Assembly: GCF_017873245.1 (NCBI RefSeq)
Contig: NZ_JAGGJY010000022.1
Location: 1-46,296 of the forward strand
Reading direction: 5' to 3'
DNA from: Clostridium tertium
GTDB taxonomy: Bacteria; Bacillota; Clostridia; Clostridiales; Clostridiaceae
Length of the DNA stretch: 46,296 nucleotides
The position numbers and the translations under genes were made by a program. Below, piece after piece: positions 8,545 through 16,031 of this stretch (its first letter is position 1; the number at the start of each line of letters is the position of its first letter). The notes under the pieces were generated by a model. That model saw only the letters and a list, made by a program, of their open reading frames with translations. It was not told where the DNA came from and ran no database searches.

Positions 8545-9040
8545 TTTCTCAATAAAATCAAATGATTTACCAAAGCAATAAACTAAGTTATAATTATATA
8601 CAATAATTGTAAATTGATTTATATTAATGTAATTGATTAGCCAAAAAATTAGCTATAGAGAATTTAGTGAGGAGATAAAAATGGTTTTACTAATGTAAGA
8701 TAAAAGAAGAGCAAGACTTTTACATGAATTATCTAATTTAAATTTGAAAATAAAAAAATGTATAGTTTGAATTTTTACTTATATAAGAAGAATCTATAGT
8801 GAGTAAATGAGGTTGGTTCAAATAAAATATCAATTGATTATTTAGGACTTATTTAAACCATATTAAATAAATTAATCCTGTAGTCATTTATCATAGTAGT
8901 TATTTAGATAGTAAACAACATGAGGATTTGCTTATTATAGAATGGAGAGTTTAATATGCATTTTATAAGTTTAATATTATGTTAATAAATGTAATTTATG
9001 TTATAATTGCCATAAAGAGTGTTATTAAAGGGGGAGGATT
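8545..9040. other. Gene-poor stretch with decayed coding fragments
   Basis: No intact gene. 8700-8741 resembles the small ORF at 13666 (see the separate entry). 8877-8955 is an open run reading PVVIYHSSYLDSKQHEDLLI and onward to a stop, which looks like the tail of an unrecognised gene. A TATAAT box at 9002-9007 is a possible -10 for the SIR2-like gene, with a poor -35. Confidence 0.4.
8700..8741 (+). pseudogene. Fragment resembling the zeta-toxin partner ORF
   Basis: Reads IKEEQDFYMNYLI and stop, close to SKEEQDFYANLSNII in the protein encoded at 13666-13830, with matching DNA around the shared KEEQDFY codons. Short, so chance similarity is possible. Confidence 0.35.
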
Positions 9041-10558
9041 ATGACTAAGATTTCTTTGTTTTTTGGAGCTGGTGCGGAATGTTCATATGGGCTACCATCA
9101 GGAGGAAAGTTCGCACTTGATATTTTTAGAATGAATACTAGTGATGATAAGATAAATTTAAAAGAACAATTAAATAATGTTGATAAGCAATCAAATTATG
9201 CAAGGTGGTTGCCAGAAGGTTTTGATAATAAAAAACTAACTGCTTTTACAAAGACACAATATGAATCAATAGTAAAAGGTAGTTTAGAAAACAAAAGAAA
9301 CAATATTTTAGATTACTTAAATAACTTTGATGAAAAGGTTAACTTAATATCACAAAAGTTATATAATAATGGACTTGATATTGATAAAGTATTTTTAGAT
9401 ATAACAGCTTTAGAATTAGGATCCTACAATTATTCTCATATAATAAAGTTAAATCCGTTACTAGGAGGTAATAACTCACTTTTTGGAAGTAACTATTTTT
9501 CAGCATTTTTAAAACTTTTAGAAATAGAAAAAGTAAGTTATCAATTTAAGTTAAATATAAGAAATATAACAAGGGCAATACTTGAATTATTAATAGGATC
9601 ATTAGGTGAAGATTTAATACATAGGTTAAATGATGGAATTTTTTATGATAGTCCAGAAAGCATAGATTTATTTGATGATCTTGGAGCAATATTTACATTA
9701 GATTATACAAACACAGGTATGAAGGGCCTAGAACTATTAATAGAAAATGAGGACTTAGATATTAAAGAACACTACAATAATGAAGAGAAAATAACTAAAT
9801 TTGGATTGCAGATATTAGAAGATATATATTCAAGAGCATTAGATTATCAAACATTAATTGATTCTAATTGGAGATACATTTATAGTCCTAAAACAGATTG
9901 GGGTAAATTCAATAAAATAGTTATATTTTTATATACAGTAAAAAGATATATAGAATCAATAGCTAAAAGTAATACAGAGAAAATAAAAGAAGGTAATGGA
10001 TACTATCATGATGTTTTATATCTAAAAGAATTTGTAGATATAAATGCAATAGGAACAACAAACTATAACTCATTTATAGAAGATATAACTAAGGAAGAGG
10101 TGTATTACCTAAATGGATGTATAAATGATTACTATGATCCATATTTAAATAAAATAATATCCTTTGATGAAAACAAGGAGAAAAATCATATAATAGTCCC
10201 TTTCTTATTTACCCAAAGTGGTATAAAACCATTAACTTCTGTTAAGATGTCTAAAAGATACGTAGATATGTTTAATAAGTTTAAAGAATCAGATATTATT
10301 TGCGTATGCGGATTTGCCTTCAATTGTGATGATGGACATATAAATGGATTATTTAGAGAATTAATAGAAGATTATAATAAAACTTTATGCATACTTCATT
10401 ATGTAGATGGAAGCCACTTCAACTCAAGAACAGTAATAAATGAATATAAAGAAAAGTTGAGACTAGATAATACATCAAACTTAAGAATTGTAGCGGTAGA
10501 TAGGAGTAGGAATGAAATTGGTAGTGGGGAGAAGTGGTTTGAGGTTGTGGTTAAGTAA
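9041..10558 (+). CDS. Standalone SIR2-like domain protein, candidate defence NADase
   Basis: 505-aa soluble protein. The N-terminus has a Rossmann-type NAD-binding opening, FFGAGAECSYGLPSG (7-21), as in SIR2 domains of antiphage proteins (ThsA, DSR, SIR2-HerA). About 320 residues of mostly helical insert follow, then a SIR2-like core: GTTNYNSFIED (338-348), YLNGCI (356-361), IIVPFLF, and DIICVCGFAFNCDDGHINGL, the usual closing strand. In active SIR2 effectors the pairs TTN-Y-D and L-H-G supply the catalytic Asn and His; here Asn341 is kept, but the following Asp is Asn343 and the His position is Asn358. No ThsB, HerA, argonaute or other partner lies alongside. RBS GGGGGAGG before ATG. SIR2-like fold is likely; activity and role are inference. 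Confidence 0.7.
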   Translation: MTKISLFFGAGAECSYGLPSGGKFALDIFRMNTSDDKINLKEQLNNVDKQSNYARWLPEGFDNKKLTAFTKTQYESIVKGSLENKRNNILDYLNNFDEKVNLISQKLYNNGLDIDKVFLDITALELGSYNYSHIIKLNPLLGGNNSLFGSNYFSAFLKLLEIEKVSYQFKLNIRNITRAILELLIGSLGEDLIHRLNDGIFYDSPESIDLFDDLGAIFTLDYTNTGMKGLELLIENEDLDIKEHYNNEEKITKFGLQILEDIYSRALDYQTLIDSNWRYIYSPKTDWGKFNKIVIFLYTVKRYIESIAKSNTEKIKEGNGYYHDVLYLKEFVDINAIGTTNYNSFIEDITKEEVYYLNGCINDYYDPYLNKIISFDENKEKNHIIVPFLFTQSGIKPLTSVKMSKRYVDMFNKFKESDIICVCGFAFNCDDGHINGLFRELIEDYNKTLCILHYVDGSHFNSRTVINEYKEKLRLDNTSNLRIVAVDRSRNEIGSGEKWFEVVVK

Positions 10559-10844
10559 GAGAAGATTTAGAATAATTTACTTTGAACCGTATCAGTAATA
10601 AGTGCGATTTTTACATTTCATATAAAATAATCTTAAGGTTTTAATAAAATATATAGATAATATTAAAGAATGATTCAGGTATAGAATTTTTATATCTAGA
10701 CTATTAGTAAGTATAGCAAATAAAAGAACGGTATCTTGATAATATTAATTTACTATTATAATATATAAATATATTTAGTGAAAATTACTTACTTAAGTAA
10801 CTTAAATAAAGGCAAGAATAATAGTAATATAGGAAGTGTTATTT
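10559..10844. other. Intergenic stretch, no gene seen
   Basis: 286 bases without a credible frame or a clear terminator. TTGATA (10736-10741) and TATAAT (10757-10762) are spaced by only 15 bases, so they make a weak promoter candidate for the next gene. Confidence 0.4.
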
Positions 10845-11825
10845 ATGAAAAGTGTTATTGTAAAAAAACCAGGAGGTTATGAGCAACTTGAGGTTGTTGA
10901 TATGAATATACCTAAAATAAAAGAAGGGGAATTACTTATAAAAGTACATTCTGCAGCAGTTAATCGTACAGATATTATAACAAGAGAGGGAAAAGTAGGT
11001 TATCTTGAAAATCCTATTTTAGGAGTGGAGATTTCAGGAGTGGTTACTGAAATAAGTGGGGAAAGCTCTTTTTCTATAGGAGATAGAGTAATGGGATTAG
11101 TTAATGGTGGTGGTTATGCTGAATTTGCTGTAATGCCATCAGATAGAGCTATAAAAATTCCTAATTCTTTATCATTTGATGAAGCAGCTGCAATTCCAGA
11201 AGTATTTTTAACTGCATATCAGACATTATTTTGGCTTGGTAAACTTAAAAAAAATGAAACTGTTTTAATTCATGCAGGTGCAAGTGGTGTTGGAACAGCA
11301 GCAATTCAATTGGCAAAACATATTAGTGATGCAAAAGTCATTGTTACTGCTGGTTCTAAAAGGAAACTAGATTTTTGTAGGGAACTTGGAGCAGATGTTC
11401 TTATAAATTATAAAGAACAATCATTTGATAAAGAAGTTTTAAAAGCAACAAATGGTAAAGGTGTAGATTTAATTTTAGATTTTATTGGAGCTGATTATTG
11501 GAATAAAAACTTAGCTAGTATTAAAAAAGAAGGAAGATGGGTTCTTATTGGTATACTAGGTGGAGCAGAGGTTGAAAAAGTAAATTTACTATCAATTATG
11601 TCAAAGTGTATTCAATTTACAGGAACTTTATTAACTCCAAGAAGTAATGAATATAAAGCTATTTTAACAAAGGAGTTTTCTGAAAATATAATATCGTACT
11701 TTGAAGATAAAAAAATAAGACCTATTATTGATACTAAGTTTTCTTTAGAGGACATTGGAAAGGCACATTTACATATGGAAGGTAATCATAATATAGGAAA
11801 AATTATAATTAATGTGTGTGAGTAA
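10845..11825 (+). CDS. Zinc-free MDR-family NAD(P)H:quinone oxidoreductase
   Basis: 326 aa, medium-chain dehydrogenase/reductase of the quinone oxidoreductase (PIG3/QorA-like) branch: one-electron or two-electron reduction of quinones or enones with NADPH. The N-terminal GroES-like domain holds HSAAVNRTDIITREG; the nucleotide-binding signature is HAGASGVGTAAIQLA (about 143-157). The structural and catalytic zinc cysteines of alcohol dehydrogenases are absent. The frame can be read from GTG 10836, but AGGAAG (10831-10836) is the ribosome site for ATG 10845, so that start is chosen. Isolated gene; physiological substrate unknown. Confidence 0.88.
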   Translation: MKSVIVKKPGGYEQLEVVDMNIPKIKEGELLIKVHSAAVNRTDIITREGKVGYLENPILGVEISGVVTEISGESSFSIGDRVMGLVNGGGYAEFAVMPSDRAIKIPNSLSFDEAAAIPEVFLTAYQTLFWLGKLKKNETVLIHAGASGVGTAAIQLAKHISDAKVIVTAGSKRKLDFCRELGADVLINYKEQSFDKEVLKATNGKGVDLILDFIGADYWNKNLASIKKEGRWVLIGILGGAEVEKVNLLSIMSKCIQFTGTLLTPRSNEYKAILTKEFSENIISYFEDKKIRPIIDTKFSLEDIGKAHLHMEGNHNIGKIIINVCE

Positions 11826-12073
11826 TAGAAAATGAAGCTTAGTCAGTATATCTTGGTTTTAGAAAAGAATAAACAACTTTAATAATTAATTATAATCATT
11901 AAATGTGACAAATAGATTATATTTAGTATAAACATTAGTTAAAATATGTTTTAGCTTTTAATAGTTACTAAACTACATAAGTTTATTGTTATGGATATAT
12001 GATTTAAATATATGAAGTTGAATTATAAATATATATTATAATTAACTAGTATTCTATAAAAGCTAAATTTGGT

Positions 12074-12117
12074 AAAACTCTTACTTGTATTTATATGTAC
12101 AGGTAAGAGTTTTTTTT
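12074..12117 (+). terminator. Strong intrinsic terminator
   Basis: 16-bp stem AAAACTCTTACTTGTA (12074-12089) with TACAGGTAAGAGTTTT (12098-12113), one G-U pair, 8-nt loop, then TTTT. It lies 250 bases beyond the quinone oxidoreductase; 11826-12073 shows no gene, so a lost gene may once have stood in between. Confidence 0.85.
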
Positions 12118-12134
12118 ATTTAGAAGGGAGAAAA

Positions 12135-12175
12135 GTATAATGAAAAAGGTTTATAAAGAAAAAGGTTTATAAAGA
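12135..12175 (+). repeat. Short tandem duplication after a ribosome site
   Basis: An AAGGGAG site (12124-12130) and ATG (12140) are followed by two copies of the 16-base unit AAAAAGGTTTATAAAG. The frame is only MKKVYKEKGL, so no protein is proposed. Confidence 0.5.
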
Positions 12176-12355
12176 AAATCATCAAGAATATATGATGTAG
12201 AATATCTACTAACAGAAATACTAATATATCCTAAGTGTGGAGCTGGCATGGTGATTTTAATAACTATTAATAAATTAGCTTATGGAACTAAGAAGAGAAA
12301 GCTTCATTATAATTATTTTTATAATTTTACAAAGATAATATATGTGAATATTTGA
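12173..12355 (+). pseudogene. Large serine recombinase zinc-ribbon remnant
   Basis: An open run without a start codon reads EYLLTEILIYPKCGAGMVIL from 12200. This matches the recombinase zinc beta-ribbon of large serine integrases, where the usual form is YLLSGLLxCPKCGxGM. The first cysteine of the first Cys pair is changed to Tyr (IYPKCG), then the similarity fades over NKLAYGTKKRKLHYNYFYNF. The catalytic resolvase domain is absent. It marks a lost phage, conjugative element or excision gene next to the PadR pair and the zeta-toxin locus. Confidence 0.6.
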
Positions 12356-12380
12356 CAACTATATCATTTATTGATATATT
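12352..12380 (+). promoter_or_regulatory. Promoter of the padR-type operon
   Basis: TTGACA (12352-12357), 17-bp spacer, TATATT (12375-12380), 51 bases before the ATG at 12432. The left arm of the inverted repeat covers most of the spacer and the -10 box. Confidence 0.7.
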
Positions 12381-12410
12381 ATATTTAATGATATATCAAT
12401 AAATGATATA
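12360..12410. promoter_or_regulatory. Perfect 20-bp inverted repeat, likely PadR operator
   Basis: The arms at 12360-12379 and 12391-12410 are perfect reverse complements of 20 bases, with an 11-nt centre. Within each arm ATATCA and TGATAT form smaller palindromes. It overlaps the -10 element, which fits autorepression by the PadR-type regulator just downstream. Confidence 0.65.
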
Positions 12411-12431
12411 TATAATAGAAAGGAGAATTTT

Positions 12432-12752
12432 ATGCCAAGAAAAGATTCTATTGATATTGGGGAACTAACAGATTCTGCTTTTTATATTTTATCTAGTGTT
12501 ATTGAGGAAAAGCACGGATACCTAATTATGAAAACTATTGAGAAGTTTACTAATAATGAAGTTACTATTGGTCCTGCATCACTTTATACAACACTAAAAA
12601 AGCTTTTATCAGCAGATTTAGTGGAGTTAAGCTCTGACACAGATGATAATAAAAAAGTATATAAAATAACAAATAAAGGACGAGAGATGCTAATAAAAGA
12701 GATTGAGCGTAAAAAACAGATGGTTAAATTTGCTGAAAATTTTTTGGATTAG
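12432..12752 (+). CDS. PadR family transcriptional regulator
   Basis: 106-aa winged-helix repressor. The PadR signature is clear: DSAFYILSSVIEEKHGYLIMKTIE (about 13-37, ELTDSAFYIL opening), GPASLYTTLKKLLSADLVEL (48-67, recognition helix and turn) and KVYKITNKGREML (75-88, wing). It has only the short C-terminal helix for dimerisation, so it belongs to the small PadR-s2 group. AAGGAG before ATG. It is followed 15 bases later by a DUF2812 membrane protein, a very common pairing in Firmicutes in which the regulator governs its partner. Autoregulation is suggested by the perfect inverted repeat over its promoter. Confidence 0.95.
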   Translation: MPRKDSIDIGELTDSAFYILSSVIEEKHGYLIMKTIEKFTNNEVTIGPASLYTTLKKLLSADLVELSSDTDDNKKVYKITNKGREMLIKEIERKKQMVKFAENFLD

Positions 12753-12767
12753 GAAAGGGTGATATTC

Positions 12768-13496
12768 TTGAAAAGTAAATATATAATGATTAATGGTCTT
12801 GCTTTTAGTGAAGAAAGTGATATGGAAAAACTAAGAAATTATGCAAAGGAAGGTTGGATACTGGAAGACATAGTAGGAGGTTTTTTCTATAAACTAAGAA
12901 AAGATAAGCCTCAAAATATAGTGTATAGTTTAGATTATCAATTGGATGCCGATGGAGAGTATTTTACCATATTCAAAGAAGCAGGCTGGGAGCTTGTTCT
13001 TTCTGTCAATAACCAAATGCATATTTTTTTAGCAAAAGCTGGGACTAAGCCTATTTATAGTGATAGTAAATCGGAAATAGATAAATATACACGTGTAAGA
13101 GATCAAATAAGAATGGGAACAATTTATTCTTTAATAATAGCTATAGTATTGATAAGCTTGTTAGTTATTTCTGCAATAGCAATAAGACCTATATTTCTGA
13201 TTATCTTAGCGTTATTAGTAATTGATATTTTCATATTTATCTTTAATTTTATGCCTTACTTAGCATATAACTCTAGAATTAAGCGAATAAAAAAGTATGG
13301 TAAATGTAAAAGTGAAGCAGAAAATAACAAAATCACATGGAAATTATATGCAATTGCAGGCGTTCTATGGTTAGCTATAGGAATATGGCATTTAATTGGG
13401 AAACTATATTTTTCCGCAGTATTTTTTATAGTTTTTGGTGTTTATTTTATTTTTTCAAGTTCAGCCTACTTTAAAAAATATAAAAAGTCATTTTAA
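12768..13496 (+). CDS. DUF2812 membrane protein
   Basis: 242 aa. The soluble N-terminal region (about 1-90, with LRNYAKEGWILEDIVGGFFYKL and GEYFTIFKEAGWEL) is the DUF2812 domain. It is followed by four hydrophobic segments in two pairs, near residues 115-160 and 190-235. The reading frame also starts at GTG 12759, but GGAAAGGGTGAT (12752-12763) points to TTG 12768 (KSKYIMIN). It forms an operon with the PadR regulator. The function is unknown; similar pairs respond to membrane or antimicrobial stress in other Firmicutes, but nothing here shows that. Confidence 0.85.
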   Translation: MKSKYIMINGLAFSEESDMEKLRNYAKEGWILEDIVGGFFYKLRKDKPQNIVYSLDYQLDADGEYFTIFKEAGWELVLSVNNQMHIFLAKAGTKPIYSDSKSEIDKYTRVRDQIRMGTIYSLIIAIVLISLLVISAIAIRPIFLIILALLVIDIFIFIFNFMPYLAYNSRIKRIKKYGKCKSEAENNKITWKLYAIAGVLWLAIGIWHLIGKLYFSAVFFIVFGVYFIFSSSAYFKKYKKSF

Positions 13497-13665
13497 ATTT
13501 TATTCAAAACATTTAAAATTTAAAAAAATCATTTACAAGATATAAAGAGAAGTATATCTGTGGAGAATAAAAATTAGTAGGTAATTTAAAAGAGAGTATG
13601 TTTATTATTTGATGAATTCGGTATATAATATTATATAAATAACTTTCTTCTAGGAGGTACTTTAT

Positions 13666-13830
13666 ATGAAAAATAAGGATATTAATTTATATGATATTTT
13701 CACAAAATATTCCTATAATGATATTATGAAATTACTTCAAAGCTCAAAAAGTAAAGAAGAACAAGATTTTTATGCAAATTTATCCAACATCATATTACAA
13801 CGAGAACAAATGAAAGTTATAGGTAAGTAA
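13666..13830 (+). CDS. Small partner protein of zeta-type toxin
   Basis: 54 aa, too short for usual gene calling, with a perfect AGGAGG site (13652-13657) and ATG 13666. The sequence is helical and charged (MKNKDINLYDIFTKYS, SSKSKEEQDFYANLSN, ILQREQMKVIGK). Its stop at 13828-13830 is one base from the ATG of the zeta-toxin-like frame at 13832, so translation is coupled. By position and size it is the probable antitoxin or partner, although it is not the epsilon fold of plasmid pSM19035. A similar fragment lies at 8700-8741. Confidence 0.7.
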   Translation: MKNKDINLYDIFTKYSYNDIMKLLQSSKSKEEQDFYANLSNIILQREQMKVIGK

Positions 13831-13831
13831 T

Positions 13832-14403
13832 ATGAAAAATTACACTATATTTGCTGGAGTTAATGGAGCAGGAAAAACTTCTATATATAAATCTATTTAT
13901 TATAATGAAAATATGAATGAGAAAAGAATAAACATGATGAAATGGTTGCAAGAATAGGCTCTTGGCAAGATAATAATATCCAAATTAAATGTGCAAGGGA
14001 AGCTGTAAAATTAATAAAAAAATATATACTTGAAGGTATATCATTTAATCAAGAAACTACTTTATCAGGGAAGAGTATAATTAGGAATATAAAACTAGCG
14101 AAGGAAAAAGGGTTTTATGTTACTATGAATTATATAGGAGTTGAAAGCATTGATATTGCTAAAGAAAGAGTTGCAATACGAGTGAGTAAAGGTGGTCATG
14201 GTATACCAGATGAAGCTATAGAAAGAAGATATGGTGATTCATTAGCAAATTTAAATAAAGTAATTAATATATGTGATAAAATTAATATATATGATAATAC
14301 TGAAATGTTTAAGTTGGTAATGGTTGTTAACAATGGAGAAATAATTTGGGAAGATAGAAATTGTCCTAATTGGTTAAATATGAATTTTAATAATAAGCAG
14401 TAG
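13832..14403 (+). pseudogene. Zeta-toxin family kinase, broken by a frameshift
   Basis: The first frame from ATG 13832 gives MKNYTIFAGVNGAGKTSIYK with a Walker A motif (GVNGAGKTS) and ends early at TAG 13955-13957. The same protein continues in another frame with VARIGSWQDNNIQIKCAREA (from 13942), FNQETTLSG (the acceptor-binding Glu), YVTMNYIGVES, RVAIRVSKGGHGIPDEAI and LNKVINICDKINIYDN. The junction lies in AGAATAAACATGATGAAATG (13923-13942), where one missing base after AAC explains the shift (expected RINxDEMVARIG). Zeta toxins phosphorylate UDP-N-acetylglucosamine or related substrates. The toxin should be dead unless recoding occurs, while the upstream partner ORF is intact. Confidence 0.85.
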
Positions 14404-14433
14404 ATGTTAAGCAAATTTTACTGCTTATTTTTT
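14392..14433 (+). terminator. Terminator overlapping the zeta-toxin stop codon
   Basis: 11-bp stem AATAAGCAGTA (14392-14402) with TACTGCTTATT (14419-14429), then TTTTTATG. Confidence 0.8.
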
Positions 14434-14741
14434 ATGAAAATATATATTAAAACTTAGAATTGAAATATTTATAATTATAATAGAAAAAATATATGAGTTA
14501 AATTGGTCAAAAATTTAAATAATAATGAGTTTGAAAAAATGATTTTAGAATAAATTTAAGTTACAAGTATCATTATCAATCTATTGACATATATGAGTAT
14601 TTTAAATTGTGCGTAGAATCGTATCATAAATGAGTTTTTTATTAAACTTGTAATATTCTACTTTTACTCTACCAGTTCTACTTATGGTGGGTTTCAATAT
14701 AGTGACTTTGGAATTATTATACTATTAAAGGTGGTGTAATC
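14434..14741. other. Intergenic stretch, no gene seen
   Basis: 308 bases without a credible frame. It should contain the promoter of the XRE-type gene; no consensus pair was assigned. Confidence 0.4.
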
Positions 14742-15236
14742 ATGGATACAAAAAAAATCGGAAGATTTATAGCAGATGCTAGAAAAAAGAAAAAACTTAC
14801 GCAGGCAGAACTTGGAGAATATCTAAATGTAACTGATAAAGCAGTTTCAAAATGGGAGTGTGGTAAGTGTCTACCAGATAGTTTATTATTTGAGAAGATA
14901 AGTAAAGTATTGGAGGTTTCAATGAGTGAATTATTAAAGGGTGAATATATTGAAGAAGAAAATGTAGAGGTAGAAAGCAATAAAACTATAAACTCATTAC
15001 TTAATGAGATTCAAAAATTGAAAAGAAATGAATCCTTGGTTGGGGCTTTATGTGCCATATTAATATCATTTATTACAGCAATTTATTCTGTTATATGGCA
15101 ACCTGATGCAAAAGCTTATCAACAATTTTTCTCAGGATTTATTGAAGCTATCAGTGGTGGATGCCTTATTATAGGAATAATTCTTATATTCTATACATGG
15201 GTAAAGTATTCAGAAAAAAACTCAAATAATAAATAG
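14742..15236 (+). CDS. XRE-type helix-turn-helix protein with membrane tail
   Basis: 164 aa. An N-terminal Cro/C1-type HTH (about 6-62) includes LTQAELGEYLNVTDKAVSKW and the follow-on CLPDSLLFEKISKVLEVSM. A charged helical linker (70-95) leads to two transmembrane segments near 98-120 and 137-157. Such membrane-tethered XRE proteins are common in clostridia; DNA binding from the membrane or sensing through the tail is inferred. AAAGGTGGTG before ATG 14742. It stands alone. Confidence 0.88.
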   Translation: MDTKKIGRFIADARKKKKLTQAELGEYLNVTDKAVSKWECGKCLPDSLLFEKISKVLEVSMSELLKGEYIEEENVEVESNKTINSLLNEIQKLKRNESLVGALCAILISFITAIYSVIWQPDAKAYQQFFSGFIEAISGGCLIIGIILIFYTWVKYSEKNSNNK

Positions 15237-15367
15237 AAATCAATTAATGTTTACGAATATATGTAAGAGTGAGATCGTGTAGAATATGTACAGAAGAATA
15301 AAAGTATAGAAACTTATTTATAATACGGAGAACTATACCATAAATAAATAACATTTCATTTTAAAAT

Positions 15368-15398
15368 AATGAGTCATTATGATATTGGCTCATTTTTA
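15368..15398 (+). terminator. Probable terminator of the XRE-type gene
   Basis: AATGAGTCA (15368-15376) with TGGCTCATT (15386-15394), one G-U pair, then TTTATTT. It is 130 bases past the stop. Confidence 0.65.
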
Positions 15399-15479
15399 TT
15401 TATGAAATAAGAATGAGGTTTTATGCACTATATTGAGATGATAAAATTTATATAGAAAAGATACAGGAGGAACTGTTTA

Positions 15480-15547
15480 TGACAAGAGATATTTTTAATG
15501 CATAGCAGAGGCTATTGCATTATTATAAAAATGTAATGAAATAGCCT
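15480..15547 (+). other. Eight-codon frame and hairpin, likely gene debris
   Basis: AGGAGG (15467-15472) and ATG 15480 open MTRDIFNA and then stop. Immediately after it, AGGCTATTGCATTA (15509-15522) pairs with TAATGAAATAGCCT (15534-15547) with one mismatch. It could be a leader peptide with hairpin for the DUF1062 stub or the start of a lost gene. Confidence 0.35.
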
Positions 15548-15585
15548 TTGCAAATCCTAAAAATTGAATGACTAGGAGGAGCAAA

Positions 15586-15696
15586 GTGAGCTATTTTAAA
15601 AAATACCAATGGGAAATAGTTCCTGAGAATTTACCAATAGTAAAAAGAAATTGTTCTAAACGTAATAAAAAATCACATTATATAAAATTAGAGTAA
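15586..15696 (+). pseudogene. N-terminal stub of a DUF1062 protein
   Basis: AGGAGGAGC (15574-15582) precedes GTG 15586. The 36-codon frame SYFKKYQWEIVPENLPIVKR, NCSKRNKKSHYIKLE matches the start of DUF1062 proteins, in which the first Cys pair NCxKCxxKS is followed by about 150 more residues. Here the second Cys is Arg and the frame stops. The rest of the gene is deleted. Confidence 0.6.
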
Positions 15697-15742
15697 TAAA
15701 TGACTTTCTACTGATACTGGAAACTATCATAAATAAGAAAAG

Positions 15743-15815
15743 TAGTCTTAATCAAGTAAAATTAATGGTTAAGACTATTTTTACAAGTGAAATTAATGGT
15801 TAAGACTATTTTTAT
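15743..15815 (+). repeat. Terminator with a tandem-duplicated 31-bp half
   Basis: TAGTCTTAA (15743-15751) pairs with TTAAGACTA (15769-15777) followed by TTTTT, an intrinsic terminator. The 31-base unit beginning AAGTAAAATTAATGGTTAAG (15754-15784) is repeated at once at 15785-15815 with two differences, giving a second right arm and T run. The rest of 15697-16031 holds no gene. Confidence 0.7.
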
Positions 15816-16031
15816 AAGTAAAAACACCGTTATGTAAGCTAAAAAGATAGATTAATTAATAGATTTTAATTGGAAAATTAATTCAATATTATACGAGATA
15901 CCTGTTATAAGATAATTATCGTATTCACTTTTTGATATAATAATTATAGGACAAATGAAAGCTTAAAAAGTCGGGATGTCAATCTTTAATGATGATAAGA
16001 TTAGATTAACGAATTGAAAGGGGTTAAAATT

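Noticed and set aside
12140..12172. Small peptide MKKVYKEKGL with a ribosome site
   Set aside because: Ten codons produced by a tandem duplication; no evidence that it is a gene.
15754..15815. Possible CRISPR-like direct repeat
   Set aside because: Only two adjacent copies with no spacer; explained as tandem duplication of a terminator half.
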